Numbered from the stretch's first letter, positions 42,661 through 51,374 are shown. The stretch: 52,368 nt of DNA from Streptomyces africanus (GCF_002150735.1 NZ_MUKA01000057.1:1-52368), one strand, 5' to 3'. Numbers and translations are program-made. The notes: generated from the letters alone by a model not told the origin.

Positions 42661-45600
42661 TCAGGAGATGTTGCAGACCGACTTGATGTCGCAGTACTCG
42701 AACCCGGTCTGGACGAAGTACGCGTCATTGTCGAGCAGGCGGATCTCGGACGTGAACCGCCCGAGGTCGCCACCGGCATCCGTGTTCTGCCTGGCCGGGA
42801 CCGCGGCACGACCGCAGATCTCGTTCCATGTCGGATACGGGTAGTTGTTGTCGAGCTCCAGCATCCAGCTGCCGTTCGACTGCTTGTCCGCGTAGAACTG
42901 CGCGCAGTACTTGCCCGAGGTCAGCGTCATCCCGCCGCTCTCACGGGATTTCGCGAACGGGTACTCGTCGCAGCTGGTGCCGTCCGCGTTCGGGTGGGGG
43001 TTCCACTCCGCGACCGCGAGCATGCACATCTTGTCCCGGTTGTCCTTGGCCTTCGCCTCGTCCGCCAGGCGGTGCAGCGGCTTGTTGTGCTGCTCGCTAC
43101 CGGGGTGGGAGGCGAGCTTCTCCATGATCACCCAGTAGTACGCGGCAGCGGCCGGGTACTTCTTCGTGTTCAGTTGAAGCGTCGGGGTGTAGTCGGGGAA
43201 CACGCATCCGGTGTTGCCGCCCACCTTGTTGTCGCAGCGGACATCGAAGGCCCTGTTGCTCCACTTCGGGACGGCCTGGACTCCGGCGCTGGGTGTGGAC
43301 CAGGTGGTGTCCCAGGTGAAGTCCAGCTTCGCTTCGCCTCCCGTGGTCTTGTTCCAGGTGTAGGTGTTGGTCCGGGTGGCGACGTGTGTGTCACCGCGGG
43401 TCCAGGTGGTGCTGCCGGTCCAGGGGCCGGTGCTTTCGGTGCAGTCGGTGGTGGGCCAGCACTCCTCCGCGAACGACGTGAGCGTGGTGGAGGGAAGATC
43501 CGTCATGTTGACCAGAGACAGCTCGGTCCACGTGGTGAACTGGTTGGACTTGGGGTCGAGGTTGATCTCCTGGATGACCTTCATCGTCGCGGTGCCGACG
43601 GGGACGCCGTCGCGTGTCGCGGTCAGCGGAAGCAGACCGCGCAGACATCCTTGCGTCCTGGTCTGCATGGCCGCGCCATTGACGTTCGAGCACCATCCGA
43701 CGGGACCCGCGGTCGCTGCCGCAGTGGCGCTCATGGGCGTTTTCGAGGACTTGGCCTTCTTCTCGTCCAACGGGACGTAGGAGCCGCACCAGCTGATCCC
43801 GTCGCGACCGGTCGCGCATGTCTGCTTCCCCGGCTCGGCGGCCGCCGAAGCCTTCAGAGTGGCGCCCGCCGGGACTTCCTTGGCGTCCTGAGCGGCCACG
43901 AAGTCGACGTCGGGCGCGTTCGGGTCCGCCTCGGGGAAGATGATGTCGTTCAGATCGTCGTAGTCCCCGGGCACGAACGCGATGGCGTCGAAGGCGATGT
44001 CCTTGGTGCCGTCGCCACCGTTGAAGTTGTCCAGGCTGACTTCCGGCACGTTGTCGTTGAACCGGTAGGCGCCCAGGTCGACCCATTTGTTGGACTGGTT
44101 GGCGTCCTGGGAGATCGCCTTGACGGTGGTGCCGTGTGCGTGCTTGATGCGGTACTCGGCCTTGGAGGTCTGCGCCCCGTGGTCGGGGATGTGCGCGTAG
44201 ACCTTGGCCTGGCCGCTGTACTCGGTGATCTTCTGGCCGAGCTTCCAGGTGCCGGTGACCTTCATCCGGTCGCCGGGCGCCGGGAAGGATTCGGGAGAGC
44301 GGGTGTGGGTGAACCAGAAGTGGTTGCCGTAGGCCGCGCCGATCTGGTGGGTGTCGATCTTCCCCGGGTAGGTGGTGATCGTCTGGCCGGTTTCGGCATC
44401 GATGATGTCGCTGGGCTGATAGGTGAGTGTGAACGTGCCGTCGGACTTCACCGCTCCGCAGCCGCGTGAAGCGGATCCTGCCGGCGTGGTGCCGTTGGGC
44501 ACGTCGTCGACGATCAGGGCGTTCGAGGGCAGGCCGCTGCTGCAGCGCGGCGGGTAGGAGTTGGCGTCCGGCTGTTCCGGGTACGACGTGTTGAAGCGGT
44601 GGACCTGGTGGCCGCACTCGGCCAGCCGGTCGCACTCCTTCCACTGGGCCGACTTGTCCCACCAGCAGTGCAGCCAGTGCGCATTGGTGTCGGAGTCGCC
44701 CGCGTCGAGCTTGCAGGCGCCCATGCCGGGGTCGTTGGAGTCACTGTCGCTGATCTTGGACGGGTCGCAGTCGTTGGACGCGTCGCAGAACGTGTCGATC
44801 GGCGGCTTGACGGTGCTGCGGTAGGCGTTGCTGTTCCACCAGGCGGCCAGGTAGCCCGGCTTGAAGTCGCCGGGAGCGAACATCGCCGAGATCGGGCGGG
44901 CGGCCCAGCCGAGGACCTTCTCCTCATAGGGCCAGTCCTGCGGGTGCGCGGCATGGCTGTAATCGTCCTTGGACGGGTCGGCGGCGCTTTGCAGGAAGGG
45001 GATCCGGTTGGCCTTCCACAACGGGTTGGCCGGGTTGTTGGTCCAGCCCAGTCCCTTGTGCCCGGCGGAGTCCGCCGTCTCGTAGAAGCCGGAGTTGTAG
45101 GCCCACAGGGCGAAGAACCAGTTCTCGATCCACTGCGGATGGCCGTCGTTGACCTTCATGCCGGCCCGGTAGGTCTGGTTCCACTTGTCGGAGAGGATCT
45201 GCACGCCGTAGGCGATGTTGGCGGTGTAGTCCAGCGCGACGGCATCCTGGGTGAGCGGGGACAGGGCCGTCTCGCCCTTCTTCTCCTTGCCGGCCAGTCG
45301 CATGCCGTCGGTGGCCTGGGTGATGCCGTAACCGCAGTCGGCCTCGGAGAAGTTGATGCGCCACGGGTCGGCCTGGGTACCGTCGGCGGTGTACTGGGTG
45401 CCGTAGTAGTTGCCGATGAGGCTGTTGGCGGTGACACCGGGGACGGCGAACCGGGTGGCCTGCCACATGTTGGATTCCTGCGCGGTGACGCCGAGCATCA
45501 CCTGCGAGGGTATGTGCCAGCGGTCGGTGACGTCGGGGTCCTCGTTGTCGAGGGTGCCGTTGGGGTCGCCGGCCAGCAGGACCGGCGGGAACAGGCCCTG

Positions 45601-47130
45601 GGGCTGGTAGCCGCCCATGCCGGTGTTCTTCCAGTCCGGCGAGCGGTAGAAGTTCAGCTCGCCGACGACGGCCTGGTCCACGGCCCATTCCACCTGCCGG
45701 GGAGTGGGCTGGAACGCCTGCTTCTTGACGTCGTTGCGGGCGACCGCGCAGTAGCGTTCGTCGGTGCCCTCGCTCGGACCGGTCGGCGACGCCGCCAGAG
45801 CCTGGGTGCGCAGCGTCTGCGCGGACAGGCCCTCGCCGTCACCGCTGACCGACGGCTTCGCGGAGGAGTCCTTCCCCGTCGGGACGCCCAGAGCCGGGGA
45901 GAGCCGGCTTCCGGCCTCCGCCCGCTCGGCGGACAGCCGGGGTGTGGCGTCGAGTTCGATGTGTTTGCCGGTGGCGACCACGTCCAGGGTGATCCGCGCA
46001 TCGCGGACCTGCTTGCCGTCCTCGGGTGTGATCAGGCTGGTCTTGCCGTCCGCCCACGAGGTGGACACACCCGCGTGGCCCAGGCTCGACATGCGGGCAC
46101 CCTTGGCGAGATGCCCCGGGTTCTTCACGGGTCCCGGCAGCGTGCCCGTGTTCTTGACCTTGCCCGTGAGGAACACCGTGCCGCCGGGGGTGGCGGACAG
46201 GTCCCAGTCGCTCAGCCGTCCTTCGGCCACCGTCCTCGGGGTGGTCTTCCTGCCCTTGACCTGGGCCGCGTCCAGGCGCTTGGCCCAGGACTTCGCCTTG
46301 GTCTTCTTCGAGTCGGTTCCCCGGTCGATGAAGGTCACGCCGCCGCCGCCGTCGGCCGCGATCTGGAAGGGCACATGCTTCGTCGCGGCGAGGACGGTTT
46401 CCTTCCGCCCGTTGATGCGGACGAGCCTGTTGCCGTGGCCGGCCACGATGCCGTGCGGGGTCGGGACAGCAGAGGTGACCTGACCGGGGAAGGCGACCGG
46501 CTTGGACTGTTTGCCGGTGGCCGCGTCGACAGTGATCAGACGGGTCTTCTGCTCCTCGTCCCCGTCGTGGCTCAGCTGGGTGAACACCGCGTCGTCCCCG
46601 GTGCCGCAGCCCGGGGAGAAGTAGGCCAGCGACGCGGTGAACGGCAGCTTGGTGACCTTGCCGCTGCCCAGGTCGACGACGGCGGTGAACGCGCCGCGCA
46701 CCATCAGCTCGGGCCTGTTGGTGAACGTCCGGGGTGCGTAGGCGATGGCCGCGTACTTCCCGGACCCGGTCACGCACGCGTTACCGATCCAGGAGTCCGC
46801 GTCGAATCCGTCCTCACGCAAGGTGGCTACAGCGGTGAACTTGTAGCCGTCTTTCTCCTTGCCTGTCAGGACATGGAAACCGGTGCCGTCGCCGGACGTG
46901 GACAGGGCCACATCCTTGGAAGAAGAGTGGTTGTCACCCAGGACGGCGGCGCGGTCCTTCTTACCGACCTCGTGGGGCCTGCTCGTAGTTTTCGGCAGGC
47001 TCTTTCCGCCTTGCACGGCGTTGTCGGGGACCTCCGGTCCCTGAGCCTGAGCGGAGATGGACAGCGACGAGGCGAGAAGCGCAGTCGCTGCCGCTATCAC
47101 CACCGCGCGTTGTCTTTGTCTTATACGCAC
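42661..47130 (-). CDS. Giant secreted protein: transglycosylase-like, golvesin-like and NucA/NucB nuclease
   Basis: A 1489-residue exported protein. GTG 47130 gives a Sec signal peptide (RAVVIAAATALLASSLSISAQAQG). Residues about 60-350 have beta-propeller-like blades (VVDLGSGKVTKL, LITVDAATGK). About 540-690 is a lysozyme/lytic-transglycosylase-like domain with Glu552 in TAQES, CGYGITQ and ALWAYNSGFY. About 960-1055 is a golvesin C-terminal-like fold (IPDHGAQTSKAEYRI, WVDLGAYRFN). About 1270-1480 is a NucA/NucB deoxyribonuclease with CDEYPFA (1387-1393). Many cysteines suggest disulfides. The protein may degrade peptidoglycan and DNA outside the cell. It is the last gene of a minus-strand operon and a SMI1 candidate antitoxin converges on it. 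Confidence 0.85.
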   Translation of the reverse strand: MRIRQRQRAVVIAAATALLASSLSISAQAQGPEVPDNAVQGGKSLPKTTSRPHEVGKKDRAAVLGDNHSSSKDVALSTSGDGTGFHVLTGKEKDGYKFTAVATLREDGFDADSWIGNACVTGSGKYAAIAYAPRTFTNRPELMVRGAFTAVVDLGSGKVTKLPFTASLAYFSPGCGTGDDAVFTQLSHDGDEEQKTRLITVDAATGKQSKPVAFPGQVTSAVPTPHGIVAGHGNRLVRINGRKETVLAATKHVPFQIAADGGGGVTFIDRGTDSKKTKAKSWAKRLDAAQVKGRKTTPRTVAEGRLSDWDLSATPGGTVFLTGKVKNTGTLPGPVKNPGHLAKGARMSSLGHAGVSTSWADGKTSLITPEDGKQVRDARITLDVVATGKHIELDATPRLSAERAEAGSRLSPALGVPTGKDSSAKPSVSGDGEGLSAQTLRTQALAASPTGPSEGTDERYCAVARNDVKKQAFQPTPRQVEWAVDQAVVGELNFYRSPDWKNTGMGGYQPQGLFPPVLLAGDPNGTLDNEDPDVTDRWHIPSQVMLGVTAQESNMWQATRFAVPGVTANSLIGNYYGTQYTADGTQADPWRINFSEADCGYGITQATDGMRLAGKEKKGETALSPLTQDAVALDYTANIAYGVQILSDKWNQTYRAGMKVNDGHPQWIENWFFALWAYNSGFYETADSAGHKGLGWTNNPANPLWKANRIPFLQSAADPSKDDYSHAAHPQDWPYEEKVLGWAARPISAMFAPGDFKPGYLAAWWNSNAYRSTVKPPIDTFCDASNDCDPSKISDSDSNDPGMGACKLDAGDSDTNAHWLHCWWDKSAQWKECDRLAECGHQVHRFNTSYPEQPDANSYPPRCSSGLPSNALIVDDVPNGTTPAGSASRGCGAVKSDGTFTLTYQPSDIIDAETGQTITTYPGKIDTHQIGAAYGNHFWFTHTRSPESFPAPGDRMKVTGTWKLGQKITEYSGQAKVYAHIPDHGAQTSKAEYRIKHAHGTTVKAISQDANQSNKWVDLGAYRFNDNVPEVSLDNFNGGDGTKDIAFDAIAFVPGDYDDLNDIIFPEADPNAPDVDFVAAQDAKEVPAGATLKASAAAEPGKQTCATGRDGISWCGSYVPLDEKKAKSSKTPMSATAAATAGPVGWCSNVNGAAMQTRTQGCLRGLLPLTATRDGVPVGTATMKVIQEINLDPKSNQFTTWTELSLVNMTDLPSTTLTSFAEECWPTTDCTESTGPWTGSTTWTRGDTHVATRTNTYTWNKTTGGEAKLDFTWDTTWSTPSAGVQAVPKWSNRAFDVRCDNKVGGNTGCVFPDYTPTLQLNTKKYPAAAAYYWVIMEKLASHPGSEQHNKPLHRLADEAKAKDNRDKMCMLAVAEWNPHPNADGTSCDEYPFAKSRESGGMTLTSGKYCAQFYADKQSNGSWMLELDNNYPYPTWNEICGRAAVPARQNTDAGGDLGRFTSEIRLLDNDAYFVQTGFEYCDIKSVCNIS

Positions 47131-47149
47131 AGTAGAGGTGTTCTCTCTT

Positions 47150-47620
47150 CTATTTTCGGTCGACGAGGGGGGTGAACTCATCCACGTAGATCTTCGGAAC
47201 CTGCGGCACCGGGCCCATGTCTGCCGAGCCGATCACCGCATCGTCCCGTCCGCTCTTTCCGGGAGGGACATCCTGAAGCCAGAACCGGTTGTGCGCGGTC
47301 CAGCCCTTACCGTCCGCGATGCTGATCTGGACCGAGTACGTCGCTTTCCGCTCGTTGGTGTTGGCCACCTGGATCTCGGTACGCACACCGCTCTTTTCCG
47401 GCGTGGCACGTACGGTCAGGTCTCCGTACTCCAGGACACGCGTGCGGCCTTCGGAGTGCACCGAAGGCACAGGCGAGGGACGCGCTTGCGGACTGCTCTG
47501 CTCGGCGCTCGGAGTCGCCGGCCGCTGCGAGGCGGGGGCCTTGTCGGCGGCGTCGTTCGTGCACCCGGCGGCCAGCACACACGCCGCCATCAGCCACAGT
47601 GCTGCACCGGCGGCCTTCAC
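47150..47620 (-). CDS. Lipoprotein of the nuclease operon
   Basis: A 156-residue lipoprotein with lipobox L-A-A-G-C (Cys20). A Pro/Ser/Ala-rich linker is followed by a beta-sandwich-like domain starting LEYGDLTVRATPEKSGVRTEIQVANTNERKATYSVQISIAD, of the type seen in FxLYD-like or DUF-type lipoproteins. GTG 47620 overlaps the upstream TGA (GTGA). The stop is 19 bases before the start of the secreted nuclease gene. It may tether or chaperone the nuclease at the cell surface; that is inference. Confidence 0.75.
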   Translation of the reverse strand: MKAAGAALWLMAACVLAAGCTNDAADKAPASQRPATPSAEQSSPQARPSPVPSVHSEGRTRVLEYGDLTVRATPEKSGVRTEIQVANTNERKATYSVQISIADGKGWTAHNRFWLQDVPPGKSGRDDAVIGSADMGPVPQVPKIYVDEFTPLVDRK

Positions 47621-48630
47621 TGGGTGGAAGCGGCCATCTGCTGGCGCGCGGCAGCGATTTCCTTGCCGTGCTGCTCCTTGATGAGGGTCAGGCGGCTCTT
47701 GTTGTCGGCGATCTGCTGCTCCTGGATCGCGGACTCCACGCCAGACCAGATCTTCACCAGGTCCGTCTGCTTCTTGCAGTCGATGTCGTCGACCGCCAGA
47801 GCGATGGACTCCTGCGTGGGCTCCTGGTCGTTGGTGACGCCCTGGTCCATCGCCTTGTACGGATCGGCAAGTCCCTTGTGTCCCTTGCCGTCCATGCACG
47901 CGGACCACGCGGCGATGGCCTTGACGACCTTGTCGTCCTTCATCGACTGCACCAGGCTGTCCCCGGCGAGCTGCGCCACGGTGATCGGGTCGGCCTCCTG
48001 CACGCCGAGCTGTTGCTTGGACCAGCCGATGCAGCCGCCCGTCTTCACCTTCTTGCCGTTGTACTCCGCCCGGGCGGGCTTCGTCCGGCCGGGGCCGGAG
48101 AACGCCGCTCCCGTCTTGACTCCCTCGGGGGCCTGGGGCAGTTCGGGCTTGGTGTGGCCGGTCAGGACCTCCACCTCGACACCGGACAGATCACGCATGG
48201 GCTGCTGGGTGTGCTCCCGCAGCGCCGGAGGGAGCTCGTAGCCGTACTTCTCGGCCTCGGCCCGGTCGGTGATGCCGTAACGGCGTTCGATGTTGGCGTC
48301 GTTGTCGCTGGGAGGCGGGTTGGCGCCCGCCTTCGGCAGGGTCAGGTCGATGCCGTAGTCCTTCATGCAGGACTGCTGGAGATCGTTGGCGGCCTGCTCG
48401 ACGGTGACCTGGTCCTCGTAGGAGGCCATGTACGTCTCCAGCGGAAGGGTCAGATCCTTGACCAGACCACTGGTGGGGACCTTCTTGGGCCAGTGCTCCT
48501 TGTTCACGATCGGTCTGCCGTCAGCCGCGTTCTGCGCGGTGTCGGGAGTCGTGCCGGAGGAACAGGCACTGATCAGAAGAGCTGAAGCGGCCAGGGCTAC
48601 TGCGGTGGCTGTCTGCTTGATGTGCTTCAC
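47617..48630 (-). CDS. Lipoprotein of the nuclease operon, unknown domain
   Basis: A 337-residue lipoprotein with signal MKHIKQTATAVALAASALL and lipobox I-S-A-C (Cys23). The mature protein is helical and contains five further cysteines in patterns such as CMKDYGIDL and CIGWS, WSACMDGKG and DIDCKKQTD. It ends in a coiled-coil segment (SAIQEQQIADNKSRLTLIKEQHGKEIAAARQQ). The CM...YG and ACM pattern recalls actinobacterial surface lipoproteins of unknown function. It begins 14 bases after the secreted inhibitor-like gene and is coupled to the next lipoprotein. Confidence 0.75.
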   Translation of the reverse strand: MKHIKQTATAVALAASALLISACSSGTTPDTAQNAADGRPIVNKEHWPKKVPTSGLVKDLTLPLETYMASYEDQVTVEQAANDLQQSCMKDYGIDLTLPKAGANPPPSDNDANIERRYGITDRAEAEKYGYELPPALREHTQQPMRDLSGVEVEVLTGHTKPELPQAPEGVKTGAAFSGPGRTKPARAEYNGKKVKTGGCIGWSKQQLGVQEADPITVAQLAGDSLVQSMKDDKVVKAIAAWSACMDGKGHKGLADPYKAMDQGVTNDQEPTQESIALAVDDIDCKKQTDLVKIWSGVESAIQEQQIADNKSRLTLIKEQHGKEIAAARQQMAASTQ

Positions 48631-48644
48631 GGGGGGCTTCCTTC

Positions 48645-49160
48645 TCAGGCGAAGTGCGAAGACGCGTTGTTGTTCTTCAGGGCGGAGATCAGGTCGGTGA
48701 TGTTGCAGTCTCCGTAAGGGCCGTTCTTCGCGAAGTACTGAGACGTGCCGCCGTAGCCGGAGTTGAAGTACACGCGGTAGTTGTCGTCCCGGGCGCAGTT
48801 CTGCACGGACGCCGAATTGTTCTTCATGTACTGGCCGTTGCCATTACCGCCGTTGCCGAACACGTACCGGTAGGTCGACAGTGACGAACCCTGGTACTGG
48901 CTCGTACCCCAGTGGTCGGACACGTTGCCGTAGAACGTCGTGTACGCCGACTTGATGTAGCCGCCCTGGATGGCAATGTCCTTCGAGTTGTAGAACAGCC
49001 ACAAGTCGCCGTACGAGCAGTTGATCCACGGAACGTCACAGTTGTCCGTGACGGTGAACTCCGCCGCATTCGCCGGACCGGCGGTCGCCATCACCGCCGC
49101 CACCGCCGCGAATGAGGTGGCACAGGCGGCCATCTTCGTCTTGAAGGGGATACCCCTCAT
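48645..49160 (-). CDS. Secreted small protein (peptidase inhibitor I36-like)
   Basis: A 171-residue exported protein. ATG 49160 follows GAGGAG; the signal peptide ends A-N-A at about residue 32. The mature part is rich in Tyr, Asn, Ser and Gly and has four cysteines (NCDVPWINCSYGD, NCARDD, GDCNITD). The pattern of beta-rich sequence with KNNSASVQN and a final NNNASSH resembles the I36 (gamma-crystallin-like) inhibitor group of Streptomyces. It is first in the operon that ends with the secreted nuclease. Protease inhibition is not proven; a structural or binding role is equally possible. Confidence 0.65.
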   Translation of the reverse strand: MRGIPFKTKMAACATSFAAVAAVMATAGPANAAEFTVTDNCDVPWINCSYGDLWLFYNSKDIAIQGGYIKSAYTTFYGNVSDHWGTSQYQGSSLSTYRYVFGNGGNGNGQYMKNNSASVQNCARDDNYRVYFNSGYGGTSQYFAKNGPYGDCNITDLISALKNNNASSHFA

Positions 49161-49351
49161 CACATCTCCTCGATCGGTCACACATGCGAGGAGGATCTTC
49201 ACACCAAGTAGATGTCATGACCATGAACGTTGCCTGATCGAGACCTGCTGAGCCCGGTGAAACGACTTGCTCTCGGGCAACGCATGGTCGTCAATGGTCT
49301 TCGGACAGTTACCGCTGTCACTCGGAACTCGCCGACTCCCAGGGGGACTTC

Positions 49352-49999
49352 ATGGAAACAGGGCAGCCACCGGGGCAGTGGGACGTCCCACCCCCGCCCG
49401 CCACCCCGCCACGTGCCATGACGGACATCGAACTGCGCGTCAGCAAGCGGCTGTTATGGGTCGGCGCAGCGGCCTACCCCCTGCGGAACATCGCGCGGGT
49501 GTACACGTTCACCCTCCGCCCGAAGCGCAAGGAGGCGGTCTTCCGCTTCCTCGCACGCACCGGGATCATCCTGGCCGTGGCCATCGGCCTGTCGATCATC
49601 GGCGGCCTGATCTCCCTCGCGAACGAGGCCGGCGACAGCGGGATGTCCCCGTACGAAGGTGGTAGTTCGTCCAGCGGCGGTGGACTGATCATCTTCGTAT
49701 GGATCTGCTCCGGTGCGGCGCTGATCTACTTCTTCGTCGACATGCTCTCCGTGGTCACGGCGCCGTCCCACTACGTCCTCGCCATCGAGACGGCCGGCCC
49801 GTCCACCGCCATGGTCACCAGCCGGACCCCGGAACACCTCGACCAGCTCGTGGGCTACGTGGCGGGCGCACTGGAGAACCCCGACACCGAGTTCCAGGTG
49901 ACGGTGGAGCAGCTCACCATCAACTCGCCCACCAACTACCACTTCGGCGACAACGTGAACATGTACGGCGGCAGCGGGAACGTGGGGATCGCGGCATGA
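49352..49999 (+). CDS. DUF6232 membrane protein with C-terminal Gly/Asn motif
   Basis: A 215-residue protein. The N-terminus is Pro-rich and followed by ELRVSKRLLWVGAAAYPLRNIARV, typical of DUF6232. Two membrane helices follow (ARTGIILAVAIGLSIIGGLISL and LIIFVWICSGAALIYFFVDML), then a cytoplasmic-looking domain. The last 21 residues hold NYHFGDNVNMYGGSGNVGI, nearly repeated at the start of the next protein. ATG 49352 follows AGGGGGAC. It is coupled to the next gene by ATGA. It may be a membrane receptor whose tail recruits the next protein. Confidence 0.8.
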   Translation: METGQPPGQWDVPPPPATPPRAMTDIELRVSKRLLWVGAAAYPLRNIARVYTFTLRPKRKEAVFRFLARTGIILAVAIGLSIIGGLISLANEAGDSGMSPYEGGSSSSGGGLIIFVWICSGAALIYFFVDMLSVVTAPSHYVLAIETAGPSTAMVTSRTPEHLDQLVGYVAGALENPDTEFQVTVEQLTINSPTNYHFGDNVNMYGGSGNVGIAA

Positions 50000-50064
50000 G
50001 CGGCAACAACTACTACTACGGCGACAACGTCAACATGCACGGCGGCAGCGGCAACACGGGCATC
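49934..50064 (+). repeat. Duplicated 57-bp motif joining two genes
   Basis: Copies at 49934-49990 and 50008-50064. The encoded 19-residue motifs are NYHFGDNVNMYGGSGNVGI at the C-terminus of the DUF6232 protein and NYYYGDNVNMHGGSGNTGI at the N-terminus of the next protein, 15 of 19 identical. Pairing of a C-terminal copy with an N-terminal copy in adjacent genes is the hallmark arrangement of bacterial amyloid signalling motifs. Confidence 0.75.
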
Positions 50065-50343
50065 GTGAAGAACGGCGCGACCGGCGACTCGATGGATCCC
50101 ACCCTGCGGCTGGCCATCGCCGAACTGCTTCAGGGCGTCCGGGAGTTGCGCGACCAGCTTCCGCAGCCCAGCGCGCAGCTCATCGACGACTCCCTGCCGG
50201 TGCTGTCGGCTGACGCCGCGCCTCCCGAGGAACGGCACCGTGCGCTGATGGCTGTCGCCGCGATCGCCGCGGCCGTCGGGGCCGTGGGCCAGCCGGTGGC
50301 GGAGGCGGCCAACCGGATCCTGCAGATGCTGGGCGGGCAGTAG
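49996..50343 (+). CDS. Small protein with N-terminal Gly/Asn motif and helical C-terminus
   Basis: A 115-residue protein beginning MSGN, then the 19-residue motif NYYYGDNVNMHGGSGNTGI, and then a helical domain (LRLAIAELLQGVRELRDQLPQPSAQLIDDSLPVL, and ALMAVAAIAAAVGAVGQPVAEAANRILQML). ATG 49996 overlaps the DUF6232 stop (ATGA). The C-terminal domain is not recognised; its Ala-rich hydrophobic end could insert into membranes. A signalling effector triggered by templated assembly of the motif is a plausible but untested idea. Confidence 0.75.
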   Translation: MSGNNYYYGDNVNMHGGSGNTGIVKNGATGDSMDPTLRLAIAELLQGVRELRDQLPQPSAQLIDDSLPVLSADAAPPEERHRALMAVAAIAAAVGAVGQPVAEAANRILQMLGGQ

Positions 50344-50353
50344 TTCAGCGCCC

Positions 50354-50545
50354 TCAGCGCACGCCGGAGAGGAAAGCGGACCAGGCGGACCGGGTGACGA
50401 GCAGGACCGGTCCGTCAGGGCTTTTGCTGTCGCGGACGGGGACGGTGTCGGGGAAAACGGGGGCTATTTCCACGCAGTTGCCGGCGTCGTTGCCGCTGTA
50501 GCTGCTCTTGATCCAGGGGACTGCGCCGAGGTCGCGACTGTTCAT
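50354..50545 (-). CDS. DUF397 protein
   Basis: A 63-residue protein with the family pattern WIKSSYSGNDAGNCVEIAPV, then VPVRDSKSPDGPVLLVTRSAWSAFLSG. DUF397 proteins accompany XRE/DUF5753 regulators and are thought to act as partner or anti-regulator (as BldB/WhiJ-type pairs in Streptomyces). ATG 50545 gives the conserved start MNSRDL. The upstream regulator gene reads on through most of this gene in another frame. Confidence 0.92.
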   Translation of the reverse strand: MNSRDLGAVPWIKSSYSGNDAGNCVEIAPVFPDTVPVRDSKSPDGPVLLVTRSAWSAFLSGVR

Positions 50546-51374
50546 GGTCCCGCCCATACCCTTCCATCGCCTCCCTGATCAAGGCGGCAGATTCCGGGGC
50601 AGACGGAGCGTCAGCCCTGAGCACATCATAGGCCTGGCTCTGTTGTGCGTAGGCGTGTGGATCATTGTTGAAGTAGCCGTGACTCAGCGACTCCGAGTAG
50701 ACCCACTGCTCCCCGTTGGGCAACGTGATCAGCGACATGGCGCTGTTGGGGCGGACCAGGTCGAAGCGGCTGTCCGGGGCCACCTGGATGCGGATGTTGG
50801 GGCGCTGCCCGAGGCTCAGCAGGTGCGCGCACTGATCACGCATCACGACGGCATCACCCACAGGACGCAGACAGCTCTCGTCCAGCACGGCGACGTACAT
50901 CGGGCCGTCCTCTGCCAGGAAGCGTTGCTGTCGACTCAGGCGAGCCCGCACCCGCTCTTCGAGTAGTTCGCCACTGGCCTTCTGGGAGAGCAACGCCCGT
51001 GCATAATCCGCTGTCTGCAACAAGCCCGGCATGACCATGCCCTGGTACTCGTACAGCTTGACTGCTTGGGCGTCCATCTCGGCCCGCCGCCGAAACCAAT
51101 CCGGATGCTCCACCTGCGGATACCAGTCGATCCGCCCCCACAACCGCAGCAACACCCCACCCGTGCCAAGAAGTTCGTCGCACTTCTTGGCGAAACTCTC
51201 CTGGGGAACCCTCGTGCCCGCCTCCACCCGCGCCACGTGCGAGCGGTCGCACGGGATCTGCCTCGCCAAACCCTCCTGCGTGAGCAGCGCCGCCTCGCGG
51301 AAATGCCGCAGCACCTCTCCGAACACGGCCGCCGTGCTCGCCCCTGACTCCGCCCCGCCGTTCCGTCGGCTCAC
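50415..51374 (-). CDS. XRE-family regulator with DUF5753
   Basis: A 319-codon frame. The N-terminal HTH is LTQEGLARQIPCDRSHVARVEAGTRVP. The DUF5753 domain follows, with its usual DWFRRRAEMDAQAVKLYEY, PGLLQTADYARALL and NIRIQVAP stretches, ending at about residue 277 near AALIREAMEGYGRDHEQ. The remaining 42 codons are Arg/Gln/Pro-rich, overlap the DUF397 gene out of frame by 131 bases and look unlike the family. The natural stop has probably been lost through a frameshift or mutation close to 50545. Such pairs regulate development and secondary metabolism in Streptomyces. Confidence 0.88.
   Translation of the reverse strand: MSRRNGGAESGASTAAVFGEVLRHFREAALLTQEGLARQIPCDRSHVARVEAGTRVPQESFAKKCDELLGTGGVLLRLWGRIDWYPQVEHPDWFRRRAEMDAQAVKLYEYQGMVMPGLLQTADYARALLSQKASGELLEERVRARLSRQQRFLAEDGPMYVAVLDESCLRPVGDAVVMRDQCAHLLSLGQRPNIRIQVAPDSRFDLVRPNSAMSLITLPNGEQWVYSESLSHGYFNNDPHAYAQQSQAYDVLRADAPSAPESAALIREAMEGYGRDHEQSRPRRSPLDQEQLQRQRRRQLRGNSPRFPRHRPRPRQQKP

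Noticed and set aside
44599..47175. 858-codon open frame on the plus strand inside the secreted nuclease gene
   Set aside because: It is the antisense shadow of a gene with clear domains and signal peptide; the composition is low-complexity Gly/Arg/Val.
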